A DNA stretch of 64,000 nt from Sphingomonas cannabina (GTDB lineage: Bacteria > Pseudomonadota > Alphaproteobacteria > Sphingomonadales > Sphingomonadaceae). Where the stretch lies: contig NZ_CP090059.1 in NCBI RefSeq assembly GCF_021391395.1, positions 1,969,001 to 2,033,000 of the forward strand, given 5' to 3'. The translations under genes and the position numbers were made by a program. The first letter of the stretch is position 1; each line of letters begins with the position of its first letter. The notes beneath the pieces are model-generated. The model was not told the origin of the DNA. It did not search any database and worked only from the letters and a program-made list of their open reading frames with translations. Shown here piece by piece: positions 32,834-42,203 of the stretch.

Positions 32834-34243
32834 CTATGGACGAGGTGCTGCCGGCCCGCCGCCGAGCGCCCGGACGGTATCGACCGCGACCCGCAGCTGT
32901 TCGGTGCGAAGCTGCAGCAGCGCGCGCTCGGCGTCGAGCGCGGCGGTCTGGGCGGTGACCACCTCGAGATAGTCGGAGGCGCCGTCGCGGTAGCGGGTGA
33001 GCGCGAGTTCGCGGGTGCGCTCGGCGGCGGCGACCGCGTCGCGCTGGTTGCGTTCCTGCGACTGCAGCTGGCGGGCGGTGGCGAGGTCGTCCTCGACCTC
33101 GCGGAAGGCGGTCAGCACCGTCTCGCGGTAGTTGGCGGCCGCCTCGTCATATTGGGCGCGGGTCAGGCGGACGTTCGCGCGGCGCTTGCCGCCGTCGAAG
33201 ATCGCCAGCGCGGCCGAGAGCGGCCCCAGTGCCCAGAAGCTGTTCGAAGCGCTCAGGAGATTGCCGCCGGTCGCCTCGAACCCGCCGGCGGCGCCCAGCG
33301 TGACGCTGGGGAACAGCGCCGCGCGCGCGACGCCGATCTCCGCGTTGGCGGCGGCGACGCGGCGCTCGGCGGCGGCGATGTCCGGGCGGCGCTCCAGCAG
33401 GGTCGAGGGCAGGCCGGCGGGGATGGCGGGCGGCGCCGGCTGTGCGTCGGCGACGGCGAGCGTGAAGCTCGACGGCGACTCGCCGATCAGCGTGGCGATC
33501 GCATGCTCGTCGCGGGCGCGCTGGGCGACGACCGCGTCGAGCTCGGCCTTGGCGCTGGCGAGCTGACTCTGGGCGCGGCTGACGTCGAGGCCGGAGGCGA
33601 TGCCGCCGGAATGGCGCGTGTCGGTCAGCTCGAACGCGCGCTGGAAGGCGGCGACCGTCTCGCGCAGCAGCACGATGCGCGCGTCGAGCCCGCGCAGGTC
33701 GAAATAGGTGGCGGCGAGCTGCGCCTGCAGGCCGAGGCGGACCGCGGCCATGTCCGCCTGACTGGCCTGCGCATCGGCCTCGCGCGCCCGCACCGAATTG
33801 CGGACGCGGCCGAACAGGTCGAGCTCATAGGAAAGCGAAGCTCCCACCTCGAAGTCGTTGTAGGTGGCGGCATTTCCCGGCGACAGTGGGCGGCCGGCCG
33901 AGACGCGGCTGCGCCCGGCATCGCCACCGACATCGACCTGGGGGAAACGATCCGCCTTGGCGCCGCGGACGAGCGCGCGCGCCTGCTCGTAGCGGGCGGC
34001 TGCGGCGGCAAGGCCCGGGTTGCCGGCCTCGACCCGTTCCTCCAGGCCGTTGAGGGTCGGATCGCCGAACAGTTCCCACCATTTCCCCGGCGTGGGCACG
34101 TTGCTGCCGGCGAGCTGCCACGGCCCGAGCTCCTTGTAGGCGGCGGCAGTAGTGACGGCCGGGCGCTCGTAGCGCGGCGCCGTGGCGCAACCGGCGAGTA
34201 ACAGGACACCGCCCAGCAATAACGCCGCCCTATTTCGCGGCAT
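32834..34243 (-). CDS. RND efflux outer-membrane lipoprotein (NodT family), second system
   Basis: 469 aa TolC-like duct. Lipoprotein signal LLLLGG-type with lipobox LLAGC (Cys about residue 19); then PGKWWELFGDPTLNGLEERV and two efflux-protein repeats (AAAARYEQARALVRGAKAD; RRPDIAAAERRVAAANAEIG). Its start overlaps the adaptor gene by 14 bp. Unlike the first system at 6-12 kb the order is pump-adaptor-duct. Confidence 0.93.
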   Translation of the reverse strand: MPRNRAALLLGGVLLLAGCATAPRYERPAVTTAAAYKELGPWQLAGSNVPTPGKWWELFGDPTLNGLEERVEAGNPGLAAAAARYEQARALVRGAKADRFPQVDVGGDAGRSRVSAGRPLSPGNAATYNDFEVGASLSYELDLFGRVRNSVRAREADAQASQADMAAVRLGLQAQLAATYFDLRGLDARIVLLRETVAAFQRAFELTDTRHSGGIASGLDVSRAQSQLASAKAELDAVVAQRARDEHAIATLIGESPSSFTLAVADAQPAPPAIPAGLPSTLLERRPDIAAAERRVAAANAEIGVARAALFPSVTLGAAGGFEATGGNLLSASNSFWALGPLSAALAIFDGGKRRANVRLTRAQYDEAAANYRETVLTAFREVEDDLATARQLQSQERNQRDAVAAAERTRELALTRYRDGASDYLEVVTAQTAALDAERALLQLRTEQLRVAVDTVRALGGGPAAPRP

Positions 34244-35393
34244 CGGCCTTGCCCTTCTCGGGAGCGATCGGGCGCACCGGGTCGCCGGTCTGGAGCGAGT
34301 CCGGCGGGTTGTCGATCACGCGATCGTTGGGCGACAGGCCGGCGGTGATCTCCACCACCTTGCCCTGATCATGGCCGAGCGTCACGGTCCGCAGTACCGC
34401 CCGGCCGTTGGGGCCGAGCAGGGCGACCTGTGTGCCCTTCTCGCCGATGATGAGCGCGCTCGGCGGCAGCGTGACGGTATTGCCGGCGCCGCGCAGCGGG
34501 AAGCTCGCCTGGGCATAGGCGCCGGGCTTGAGTGCGCGGTCGCCGTTGGGCGCCTGCAGCTCGACCAGTACCGTGCCGGAGGCCGGATCGACCGCGCCCG
34601 CCGTGCGGGTCAGCGTCGCGTCGAAGCTGCGGCCGGCATATTCGGGCAGAGTGAGCTTCACCGCCATGCCGGGGTGGATCTGCGCCGAATAGAGCTGCGG
34701 CACCCGCACATAGGCGCGCATCCGGCCGACGTCGGCGACGGTGAACAGCGGCGCCGCAGAGGCGTTGCCCGCGGTGACGAGTGCGCCGATCTCCGCCGAG
34801 CGGCTTGTCACCACGCCGTCGAACGGCGCGACCAGGCGGGTGAAGCCGGTCAGCGCCTGCAGGCGCGCGACGTTGGCGCGGGCGGCGTTGGTGACGGCGG
34901 TCTTGGCGGCGAGGTCGCCGAGCTTCTCGTCGGTCTCCTGCTTCGATACCGCGTCCTTGGCGAGCATCGTGCTCCAGCGCTGCGCGGTGGTGCTTGCGAG
35001 CTGCTGGTTGGCGCGTGCGGTCTGGAGGTCGGCGCGCGCGGCGGCGAGCTGCTGCTCGACCTCGGGCGCGTCGAGGATGGCGAGCAGCTGGCCCCGACGG
35101 ACCGGGTCGCCGAGGTCGACCAGCCAGCGGCGGACATAGCCGGTGGTGCGGGCATAGATCGGCGCGCTGTTGAGCGCCTGGAGGTTGGCGGGCAGCGTCA
35201 GCGCGTCGCTGGCCGCGATCGGCGTGGGCCGGATCAACGTGACGCTGGGGATCGCCTGCGCCTCGGTCCAGTTCGCCAGCGTCTCCTTCGACTGGACGCG
35301 GCTGTAGATGCCGCCGCCGACCACCGCGACGGCCGCCAGCGCGGCGATGCCGCCGGCGAGCTTCAGCCGGCTGTTGTTGCCGGGCTCAGGCAT
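34230..35393 (-). CDS. RND efflux periplasmic adaptor, second system
   Basis: 387 aa membrane-fusion protein with an N-terminal membrane anchor (LAGGIAALAAVAVVGGGIYS) and no lipobox. Barrel-sandwich halves APIYARTTGYVRRWLVDLGD and RLVAPFDGVVTSRSAEIGAL flank a coiled coil; the beta-barrel and membrane-proximal domains follow (YVRVPQLYSAQIHPGMAV; GEKGTQVALLG). Starts inside the last 8 bp of the pump gene (ATGCCTGA), so translation is coupled. Confidence 0.93.
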   Translation of the reverse strand: MPEPGNNSRLKLAGGIAALAAVAVVGGGIYSRVQSKETLANWTEAQAIPSVTLIRPTPIAASDALTLPANLQALNSAPIYARTTGYVRRWLVDLGDPVRRGQLLAILDAPEVEQQLAAARADLQTARANQQLASTTAQRWSTMLAKDAVSKQETDEKLGDLAAKTAVTNAARANVARLQALTGFTRLVAPFDGVVTSRSAEIGALVTAGNASAAPLFTVADVGRMRAYVRVPQLYSAQIHPGMAVKLTLPEYAGRSFDATLTRTAGAVDPASGTVLVELQAPNGDRALKPGAYAQASFPLRGAGNTVTLPPSALIIGEKGTQVALLGPNGRAVLRTVTLGHDQGKVVEITAGLSPNDRVIDNPPDSLQTGDPVRPIAPEKGKADAAK

Positions 35394-38300
35394 GGGCTTC
35401 CTCCAATTGGGTCGGTTCGCCGCCCGGGGCGGCGGCCTTGCGGCGATGCGCGAGGCTGAAGATGACGGGGACGAACATCAGCGTGGCGAAGGTGGCGACG
35501 ACGAGGCCGCCGATCACCGCGCGGCCGAGCGGGGCGTTCTGCTCGCCGCCCTCGCCGAAACCCATCGCCATCGGCAGCATGCCGATGATCATCGCCAGCG
35601 CGGTCATCAGCACCGGGCGGAAGCGGACGAGACCCGCCTCCAGCGCCGCCTTGGTGGCGTCGCCGAGCTCGGCCAGCCGCTCGCGCGCGAAGCTGACGAC
35701 CAGGATCGAGTTGGCGGTGGCGACGCCCATGCACATGATCGCGCCGGTGAGCGCCGGCACGGACAGCGTGGTGCCGGTGGTGAACAGCATCCAGATGATC
35801 CCGGCGATCGCCCCCGGCAGCGCGGTGATGATCACGAACGGGTCGAGCCAGCTCTGGAAGTTGACGACGATCAGCAGGTAGATGAGCACGATCGCGCCGA
35901 TCAGGCCGAAGGCGAGGCCGGAGAAGGCGCTGTTCATCGTCGCGTACTGGCCGCGCATGGTGACGGTGACGCCCTTCGGCGTCTCGGCCTTCAAGTCGTC
36001 GAGCACCTTGTTGATGTCGCCGGCGACGGCGCCGAGGTCGCGGCCGTTGGGGGTCGCGAAGATGTCGATCACCGGCGCGATGTTGTAGTGGGAGACCACC
36101 GCCGAGGCGTTGCTGCGCTGGATCGTGCCGATGCCGCCGAGCACCTGGCCGCTGGCGTTGCCGGCCCCGGTCACCGGGATGTTGGAGAGATCGCCGACCG
36201 ATCCCACCTTGTACTCGGGCGTCTGCGCGACCACCGCATAGGACACGCCGTTCTCCGGGTTGAGGAAGAAGACCGGCGCGGTCTGCTGGGTGCCGGCGAG
36301 CGAGCTCGCGAGGCTGGTCGTCACGTCGCGCTCGGTCAGGCCGAGCTGACCGATACGGCTGCGGTCGACGTTGACGTCGAGCTGCGGATAGCGCGACGAC
36401 TGCTGGATACGCGCGTCGGCGACGCCGGGGATCGACGAAATGCGGCGCAGGATCTTGCGGGCGAAGGCGGCGTTCGCGTTCACGTCGCGGCCGGCGATCT
36501 GGATGTCGATCGGGGCAGGGGAGCCGAAGTTCAGGATCTGGCTCGTGATGTCGGCGGGCAGGAAGGCGAATTGGGTGCCGGGGAAGGCCTTGGGCAGCTC
36601 CTCGCGCAGCTTCTGCACATAGCCGGCGGTCGGGGCGTGGTCCTCGGACAGCTGGATCAGGATGTCGCCGTCCTGCGGGCCGACCGTGCCCGAGTTGTTG
36701 TAGACCGTGTTGATCGAGCTCACCGGCAGGCCGATGTTGTCGACCAGCGATACCAGCTCCTCGCGCGGGATGATCGTGCGGATGCGCTGGGCGATGCGGT
36801 CGAACTGGGCCGAGGTCTCCTCGATGCGCGATCCGACCGGCGCGCGGACGTGGATCGCGATCGATCCGGCGTCGACCGAGGGGAAGAAGTTCTGCCCCAG
36901 GAACGGCACCAGCAGGAACGAGGCCGCGACCACGGCGAGGAAGCCGATCACGAAGGGCTTGGGCACCCTCAGCGCCTTTTCGAGCAGCTCGCCATAGCCG
37001 GTGCGGACCTGCTCGAAGCGATGCTCGAAGCCGCGCTGGAAGCGCACCAGCGGATTGCGCGAGCCGGGGCTACCGGCCTCGTGGATGTGCCCGGGCGCGT
37101 GCGGCTTCAGCAGGTACATCGCCATCGTCGGCACCAGCGTGCGCGAGAGGATGAACGAGGCGATCATCGCGAACACCACCGCCAGCGCCAGCGGCACGAA
37201 CAGGAAGCCGGCGACGCCGGGCAGGAAGAACATCGGCACGAACACGATGCAGATGCACAGCAGCGAGACGAACGCTGGCGTCACGATCTGCGCCGCGCCG
37301 TCGAGGATAGCCTGGCGCACCGGCTTGCCCTGCTCGAGGTGCCAGTTGATGTTCTCGATGGTGACGGTGGCGTCGTCGACGAGGATGCCGACCGCGAGGC
37401 TGAGCCCGCCGAGCGTCATGATGTTGAGCGTGTTGCCGGTCCCCGACAGCGCCAGGATCGCCGCCAGGATCGCGAGCGGGATCGAGACGGCGATGATCAC
37501 CGTCGAGCGCCACGAGCCGAGGAACATGAGGATCATCAGCGAGGTCAGTGCGGCGGCGATCGCGCCTTCCTTGATCACGCCCTCGACCGCGGCCTTCACG
37601 AAGATCGACTGGTCGCCGATCGGCACGATCTTCAGCGCCTCGGGCAAAGTCTCCTGGAGCTTGGGCAGCGCGTCCTTGACGCCCTGGACGATCGCCAGCG
37701 TCGAGGTGGCGCCGTTCTTGAGGATCGTCATCAGCACCGACCGTGAGCCGTCGACATGGACGACGTTGGTCTGCGGCGCCGATCCGTCGCGGACGTGGGC
37801 GACGTCGCGCATGTAGATGGTCGCGCCGTTCACGACCTTGACCGGCAGGTTGTTGAGCTCCTCGACCGATCCCGGCGCGTTGTTGAGCTTCACGCTGTAC
37901 TGATAGCCGCCGATCTTGGCGAAGCCGGCCGGGTTGATCTGGTTCTGCGCGGCGATCGCCTGGCCGACGTCCTGCGCCGACAGGCCCTTGGACTGCAGCG
38001 CCTGCGGGTCGAGGTCGATCTGGATCTGCCGCTGACGGCCGCCGGAGGGGTAGGGGACGGCGGCACCGGGGATGGTGACCAGGTTGGTGCGGATCTGGTT
38101 CTGCGCGAGATCGAAGAGCTGCCCCTCCGACATGCCCTTGCCCGACAGCGCGAGCTGGACGATCGGCACGGTCGAGGCGTTGTAGTTGAGGATCAGCGGC
38201 GGCGTGACGCCCGGCGGCAGCTGCCTGAGCACCGTCTGCGACACCGAGGTGACCTGGGCGGTCGCGGTGCGGATGTCGGCGCCGGGCTGGAAATAGATCT

Positions 38301-38580
38301 TCACCACGCCGATGCCCTGCATCGACTGGCTCTCGATATGGTCGATGTCGTTGACGGTGGTGGTGAGCACGCGCTCGAACGGCGTGATGATGCGGCCCGA
38401 CATCTCGTCGGGCGAGAGGCCGGCATAGTTCCAGGCGGTGGCGATCACCGGCACGCGAATGTCGGGGAAGATGTCGACCGGCGTGCGGATCGCGGCGAGC
38501 ACGCCCAGCAGCACGATCAGGATCGCCATCACGATGAAGGTGAGCGGGCGCGCGAGCGCGGTGCGGACGATCCCGATCAA
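35386..38580 (-). CDS. RND efflux pump permease, second system
   Basis: 1064 aa proton-driven inner-membrane pump. First helix region ALARPLTFIVMAILIVLLG, then FPDIRVPVIATAWNYAGLSP, and the proton-relay motif ILVDDATVTIENINWHLEQG; twelve helices in two blocks. Marks such as VTPPLILNYNASTVPIVQLAL (quoted in part VTPPLILNYNASTVPIVQL) set it in a branch distinct from AcrB-like pumps, often LysR-linked in proteobacteria. Start is TTG at 38580 with GGAG nine bases upstream; no good ATG is near. Divergent from the LysR gene at 38761, which is the likely regulator. Substrate unknown. Confidence 0.93.
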   Translation of the reverse strand: MIGIVRTALARPLTFIVMAILIVLLGVLAAIRTPVDIFPDIRVPVIATAWNYAGLSPDEMSGRIITPFERVLTTTVNDIDHIESQSMQGIGVVKIYFQPGADIRTATAQVTSVSQTVLRQLPPGVTPPLILNYNASTVPIVQLALSGKGMSEGQLFDLAQNQIRTNLVTIPGAAVPYPSGGRQRQIQIDLDPQALQSKGLSAQDVGQAIAAQNQINPAGFAKIGGYQYSVKLNNAPGSVEELNNLPVKVVNGATIYMRDVAHVRDGSAPQTNVVHVDGSRSVLMTILKNGATSTLAIVQGVKDALPKLQETLPEALKIVPIGDQSIFVKAAVEGVIKEGAIAAALTSLMILMFLGSWRSTVIIAVSIPLAILAAILALSGTGNTLNIMTLGGLSLAVGILVDDATVTIENINWHLEQGKPVRQAILDGAAQIVTPAFVSLLCICIVFVPMFFLPGVAGFLFVPLALAVVFAMIASFILSRTLVPTMAMYLLKPHAPGHIHEAGSPGSRNPLVRFQRGFEHRFEQVRTGYGELLEKALRVPKPFVIGFLAVVAASFLLVPFLGQNFFPSVDAGSIAIHVRAPVGSRIEETSAQFDRIAQRIRTIIPREELVSLVDNIGLPVSSINTVYNNSGTVGPQDGDILIQLSEDHAPTAGYVQKLREELPKAFPGTQFAFLPADITSQILNFGSPAPIDIQIAGRDVNANAAFARKILRRISSIPGVADARIQQSSRYPQLDVNVDRSRIGQLGLTERDVTTSLASSLAGTQQTAPVFFLNPENGVSYAVVAQTPEYKVGSVGDLSNIPVTGAGNASGQVLGGIGTIQRSNASAVVSHYNIAPVIDIFATPNGRDLGAVAGDINKVLDDLKAETPKGVTVTMRGQYATMNSAFSGLAFGLIGAIVLIYLLIVVNFQSWLDPFVIITALPGAIAGIIWMLFTTGTTLSVPALTGAIMCMGVATANSILVVSFARERLAELGDATKAALEAGLVRFRPVLMTALAMIIGMLPMAMGFGEGGEQNAPLGRAVIGGLVVATFATLMFVPVIFSLAHRRKAAAPGGEPTQLEEAHA

Positions 38581-38694
38581 GGCTGCCGACTCCGAATTCC
38601 GGCCGGGCAGCGGAGGCTCGCCCGAACCCGCGATGGGTGTTGCACCAGCGGACTCCTAGGTTTCCGGCCGCGCGCCGGACTGGAAAAGCGCCCA

Positions 38695-38707
38695 TTGCGC
38701 AGTGCAA
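38695..38707. promoter_or_regulatory. Candidate LysR-type operator (T-N11-A)
   Basis: TTGCGCAGTGCAA, an interrupted palindrome of the T-N11-A type used by LysR proteins, lies in the 180-bp gap between the pump operon and the LysR gene. A related GTTGCACC half-site occurs near 38638. AT-rich promoter-like sequence follows at 38720-38755. Confidence 0.55.
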
Positions 38708-38760
38708 CATCGCCGTCCAATATTGTTTACGGCATGATCGATAGCTAACTCATATTAATC

Positions 38761-39708
38761 ATGGAGCTGAGACACCTTCGCTATTTCCTGGCCGTCGCGG
38801 AGGAGCTGCACTTTGCGCGCGCGGCGCAGCGCGTCGGTATCTCGCAGCCGCCGCTCAGCCAGCAGATCGGCGCGCTGGAGCAGGAGCTGGGCGTGCGCCT
38901 GTTCGACCGGACCAGTCGTACTGTCCAGCTGACCAGCGCCGGCAAGGCGTTCCTGGAGCCCGCCCGCGCGACGCTGGCGCAGGCAGACCGTGCGGCGCAG
39001 GTGGCGCGCCGTGCCTCGCGGGGGGAACTGGGGGAGCTCGCGGTCGGCTTCAACGCCTCGGCGCCGTTCATCCCCAAGGTCGCCAACGCGATCGTCGAGT
39101 TCCGCAACCGCTATCCGGACATCCGCCTCGCGCTGACCGAGGTCCACGGCACCGCCCAGCCCGCGTTGCTCGAGGATCATTCGCTGGACGTCGTTTTCGT
39201 GCGCAACGTGGACCGGATGGCGCTGTCCCCGCGGATCACCGCCACGCTGCTGCTCGAGGAGCGCTTGTTCGTGGCGATGCGTCCGGAGCATCCGCTCGCC
39301 CGCCGCAACGAGGTGGGTTTGCGGGACCTCGCGGGCGAACCGATGGTGCTCTACTCGCGCGAGGGCGGCAGCTGCTTCACCGACCAGCTCATGGAGCTGC
39401 TCGACCACGCCGGCGTCGAGCCGGTGATCGCGCAGACGGTGCGGGAAGTCTCGACGCTGTTCGGTCTCGCCGCCGCCGGGGTCGGCGTGACCGTGCTCGC
39501 CGAATCCCTCTGCGCGCTCCAGTCGGCGCGGCTCGCCTATCGTCCGCTCGCCGATCCCGCGGCGATCACGACGATGTGGCTGCTGCACCTTCCGGAGCAT
39601 TCGCTGACGCTGCAGTGCCGGAACTTCCTGGACATCATCCGGCGCGACGGCTCACCACTTGAATCTCAGCGATCCGATGACGGTGCGGGACGCGCCGAAA
39701 TAGCATGA
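38761..39708 (+). CDS. LysR-family transcriptional regulator
   Basis: 315 aa. N-terminal winged helix-turn-helix residues 1-60 (ELRHLRYFLAVAEELHFARA, SQPPLSQQIGALEQELGVRL) and a periplasmic-binding-like effector domain from about residue 90 to 300. It resembles the HcaR/CatR-type branch by its N-terminus. Divergent from the second RND operon, with a T-N11-A palindrome between, so effector-dependent control of that pump is the natural reading. The last 57 bp overlap antisense with the 3' end of the siderophore receptor gene, so its last 18 residues are read across the receptor's terminal strand codons. Confidence 0.92.
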   Translation: MELRHLRYFLAVAEELHFARAAQRVGISQPPLSQQIGALEQELGVRLFDRTSRTVQLTSAGKAFLEPARATLAQADRAAQVARRASRGELGELAVGFNASAPFIPKVANAIVEFRNRYPDIRLALTEVHGTAQPALLEDHSLDVVFVRNVDRMALSPRITATLLLEERLFVAMRPEHPLARRNEVGLRDLAGEPMVLYSREGGSCFTDQLMELLDHAGVEPVIAQTVREVSTLFGLAAAGVGVTVLAESLCALQSARLAYRPLADPAAITTMWLLHLPEHSLTLQCRNFLDIIRRDGSPLESQRSDDGAGRAEIA

Positions 39709-41964
39709 GTTGGAGAAGGGGCAGGCCGAGATATAGCGCTCGTCGAGCAGATTGGCGGCGTTGATCGCCACGCTCCATCCGCGCAGGGCCTCGCTGGCGT
39801 AGCCGAGGTCGTAGCCGACCATGCCGTCGACCAGCGTGAAGCTGTCGGTGGTGAAGGCCTGGAAGGTGGTGACGCCGTTGATCACCGCATATTTGGTCGA
39901 CCCGTCCGAGCCGCCGACGTAGCGCACGCCGCCGCCGACGCTGAGGCCGCCGATCGGGCCGGCGGAACCGCCCTTGCCGAAATCATAGGATAGGAAGGTC
40001 GAGGCTTGCCATTCGGGCGTGCCGAGCTGGCGGGTGCCGGTGGTGGTCGGGGTGCCGCTGTCGGTGGCGGTCGGCGGGACGGCCGGCGTGCCTCGGGTGA
40101 TGATCGCGTCGGTGTAGGTCGCCGCTAGCACGACGTCGAAGCCCGGGGTGACTTCGCCACGTCCTTCCAGCTCGACGCCGCGCACGCGCACCTCGCCGAT
40201 CTGGATTTGGGCATTGGAAGGAATGCCGCCGGTCCCGGCGCGGGGATCGGTGACCGGCACCTTCTGCCGCTTGAGATCATAGACGGAGAGGGTGAAGAGT
40301 GCCTTGGCTCCCCTAGGCTGGAACTTGAGCCCGGCCTCGTACATCTTGCCGGTGACCGGTTCGAAGGGAGTTCCCTGATAATCTGCCCCGGCCTGCGGCT
40401 CGAACGATTCCGAATAGCTGACATAGGGCGAGAGGCCGAAGTCGAACTCGTACAGCGCGCCCAGCCGCATCGTGAAGGCGGTCTGCGACAGCCGGGTCAC
40501 GGCGTTGGGAGTGCCGGTGACGATCTTCTTGTTGAGCGTGGTCTGGTCGTACCAGTCCCAGCGCCCGCTCGCGATCAGCTGGAGCCGGCCGATCGCCATC
40601 TGGTCCTGCAAGTACAGGCCGACCTGGTCGCGCTTGGTGTAGGTGTTCACGTAACTGGGCGAGAGGACGGTCAGGTCGAAGCTCGGCATCGTACCGCCAT
40701 AGATCGGCGCATAGAGATTGAGGTTCGGGATGCTGGTGAGCGGGTTCGAGGTCTGCCCGGTGTTGAACTGCTGGAAGTTCTCGCCCGAGATATACTGATA
40801 GTCGATGCCGGCCAGCACGTTGTGGCGCACCGGCCCGGTGGCGAACTTCGCGTTCAGGTGGTTGTCGAGCGTCAGCGTGTCGAAATCCTCGTCCGCGCCG
40901 CCACCGCCGCGGATGATGGTCGAGTAATCGGTGTTGCGGTTGGCACCCGTGCCGGTGGTCGCATAGCCGGCGACATAGATCTGGCGGTAGCTCAGCGTGT
41001 TGTTCTGGAAGCGGAAATTCGACCGGAACGACAGCTGGTCGCTGAAATCGTGCCGGAACAGCGCGGTGATCGCCTTCTGCTTGTGGTTGTAGCGCTCGTA
41101 GTCCGGGTCGCCGGTGTTGATGTGCAGCGCGAGCGGACCCGCAGGGCTCGGCAGCACCGTGCCGTAGGCGGGCACGCCCGAATAGCCGCCGCCCGACGGC
41201 GCGTGCTGGTAGACGGCGATCAGGGTCAGGCTGGTGTCCGGCCCCGGTGCGAAGGTCAGCATCGGGCTGACGTGATAGCGCTCGCTCTCGGTGTATCGGG
41301 TGAAGCCGTCGGCCTTCTGCCAGCCGCCGACGACGCGGAACAGCAGCTTGCCGTCCGCATCGAGCGGCTGGTTGAGATCGGCGACGGCGCGGAGCGAACC
41401 GTAGTTGCCCGCCTGCAGCTCGACACGGCCGAACGGCGTGGCCTCCGGCGTCTTGCTCGTCAGGTTGACCAGACCGCCTGGCGTCGAGTTGCCGTAGAGG
41501 ACCGAGGCCGGCCCCTTGACGATATCGATCTGCTCGATGCGGTTGAAGTCGGTCTGCGGCATCGAATAGGGGCCGGCGAGCAGGCGCATCCCGTCGAGGA
41601 AGATGCCCGGCGCGAAGCCGCGCAGCAGCAGCTGGTCGTAGCGGGTGACGGTGCCGCCGCGCTGGTTGGCCGCGACGCCGGCGACATAGCCGAGCGCCTG
41701 GTTGATCGACAGCGCGTTGCGCCGCGTCAGCTCCTCTTGATCGATGACGGTGATCGTCTGCGGCGTCTCGATGAGCGGCGTGTCGGTCTTGGTGCCCGAT
41801 CCGATGCCCTGTTCGCGCAGGCCGGTGACCACGATCTCCTGCGGGTCCGAGCCGTCGCCTGGCTCGCCGTCGTCGGCCAGGGCAGTCTGTGACGCAAGCA
41901 GCCCGGCAGCGATCAGCGCTGCCCGAGAAGCCCGCCAAGCCCAGCCGCGATGTCCGACCCGCAT
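39652..41964 (-). CDS. TonB-dependent siderophore receptor
   Basis: 770 aa outer-membrane receptor. Signal peptide about 1-30 (SRAALIAAGLLASQTALA), TonB box QEIVVTGLR, plug with TDTPLIETPQTITVIDQEEL, ALGYVAGVAANQRGG, LLLRGFAPGIFLDGMRLLAG and IEQIDIVKGPASVLYGNSTP, then a 22-strand barrel ending in a terminal Trp (GSLRFKW). The TPQTITVI plug pattern is that of ferric-siderophore receptors (FhuA/FcuA/FpvA group). Start ATG at 41964 with AAGGGG upstream; a Fur-like palindrome lies 17-31 bp upstream, so iron repression is expected. The natural siderophore cannot be named. Confidence 0.93.
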   Translation of the reverse strand: MRVGHRGWAWRASRAALIAAGLLASQTALADDGEPGDGSDPQEIVVTGLREQGIGSGTKTDTPLIETPQTITVIDQEELTRRNALSINQALGYVAGVAANQRGGTVTRYDQLLLRGFAPGIFLDGMRLLAGPYSMPQTDFNRIEQIDIVKGPASVLYGNSTPGGLVNLTSKTPEATPFGRVELQAGNYGSLRAVADLNQPLDADGKLLFRVVGGWQKADGFTRYTESERYHVSPMLTFAPGPDTSLTLIAVYQHAPSGGGYSGVPAYGTVLPSPAGPLALHINTGDPDYERYNHKQKAITALFRHDFSDQLSFRSNFRFQNNTLSYRQIYVAGYATTGTGANRNTDYSTIIRGGGGADEDFDTLTLDNHLNAKFATGPVRHNVLAGIDYQYISGENFQQFNTGQTSNPLTSIPNLNLYAPIYGGTMPSFDLTVLSPSYVNTYTKRDQVGLYLQDQMAIGRLQLIASGRWDWYDQTTLNKKIVTGTPNAVTRLSQTAFTMRLGALYEFDFGLSPYVSYSESFEPQAGADYQGTPFEPVTGKMYEAGLKFQPRGAKALFTLSVYDLKRQKVPVTDPRAGTGGIPSNAQIQIGEVRVRGVELEGRGEVTPGFDVVLAATYTDAIITRGTPAVPPTATDSGTPTTTGTRQLGTPEWQASTFLSYDFGKGGSAGPIGGLSVGGGVRYVGGSDGSTKYAVINGVTTFQAFTTDSFTLVDGMVGYDLGYASEALRGWSVAINAANLLDERYISACPFSNSCYFGASRTVIGSLRFKW

Positions 41965-41980
41965 TTGATTCCCCTTTTAT

Positions 41981-41995
41981 TGCGATTGATTCGCA
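41981..41995 (-). promoter_or_regulatory. Fur box
   Basis: TGCGATTGATTCGCA: five-base arms TGCGA/TCGCA around a five-base centre, matching the alphaproteobacterial Fur operator pattern. It sits immediately upstream of the siderophore receptor start, where a repressor would block transcription or initiation. Confidence 0.75.
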
Positions 41996-42144
41996 TTCGC
42001 CGTTAAGGGGCGCCGGTGCATATGGCAATGCATGATGAGCGAGCAGGGGAGGGCGTCAGGTCGATTATGGCCGGTGCGGGGTCAACACCGGATTTGAACA
42101 GCGGCTTTATCTCTCGTGGCGGTACCTAGGCCCAACTCCTTGAG

Positions 42145-42153
42145 TGTCGGACA
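42145..42153. promoter_or_regulatory. TGTCGGACA palindrome upstream of the first GntR gene
   Basis: A perfect TGTC-G-GACA dyad 51 bp before the TTG start of the FCD-type GntR gene. This is the core expected for FadR/FCD-type regulators (TTGTCNGACAA) and would fit autoregulation. Confidence 0.5.
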
Positions 42154-42203
42154 ATATCCGCTTACCTCTCGTCCAAGCCAGCTCGGTTTAAGGGGGATTT
42201 CTT

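Noticed and set aside
35308..37746. An 812-codon plus-strand frame opposite the second RND pump
   Set aside because: His/Arg/Asp/Gln-rich antisense composition without any motif.
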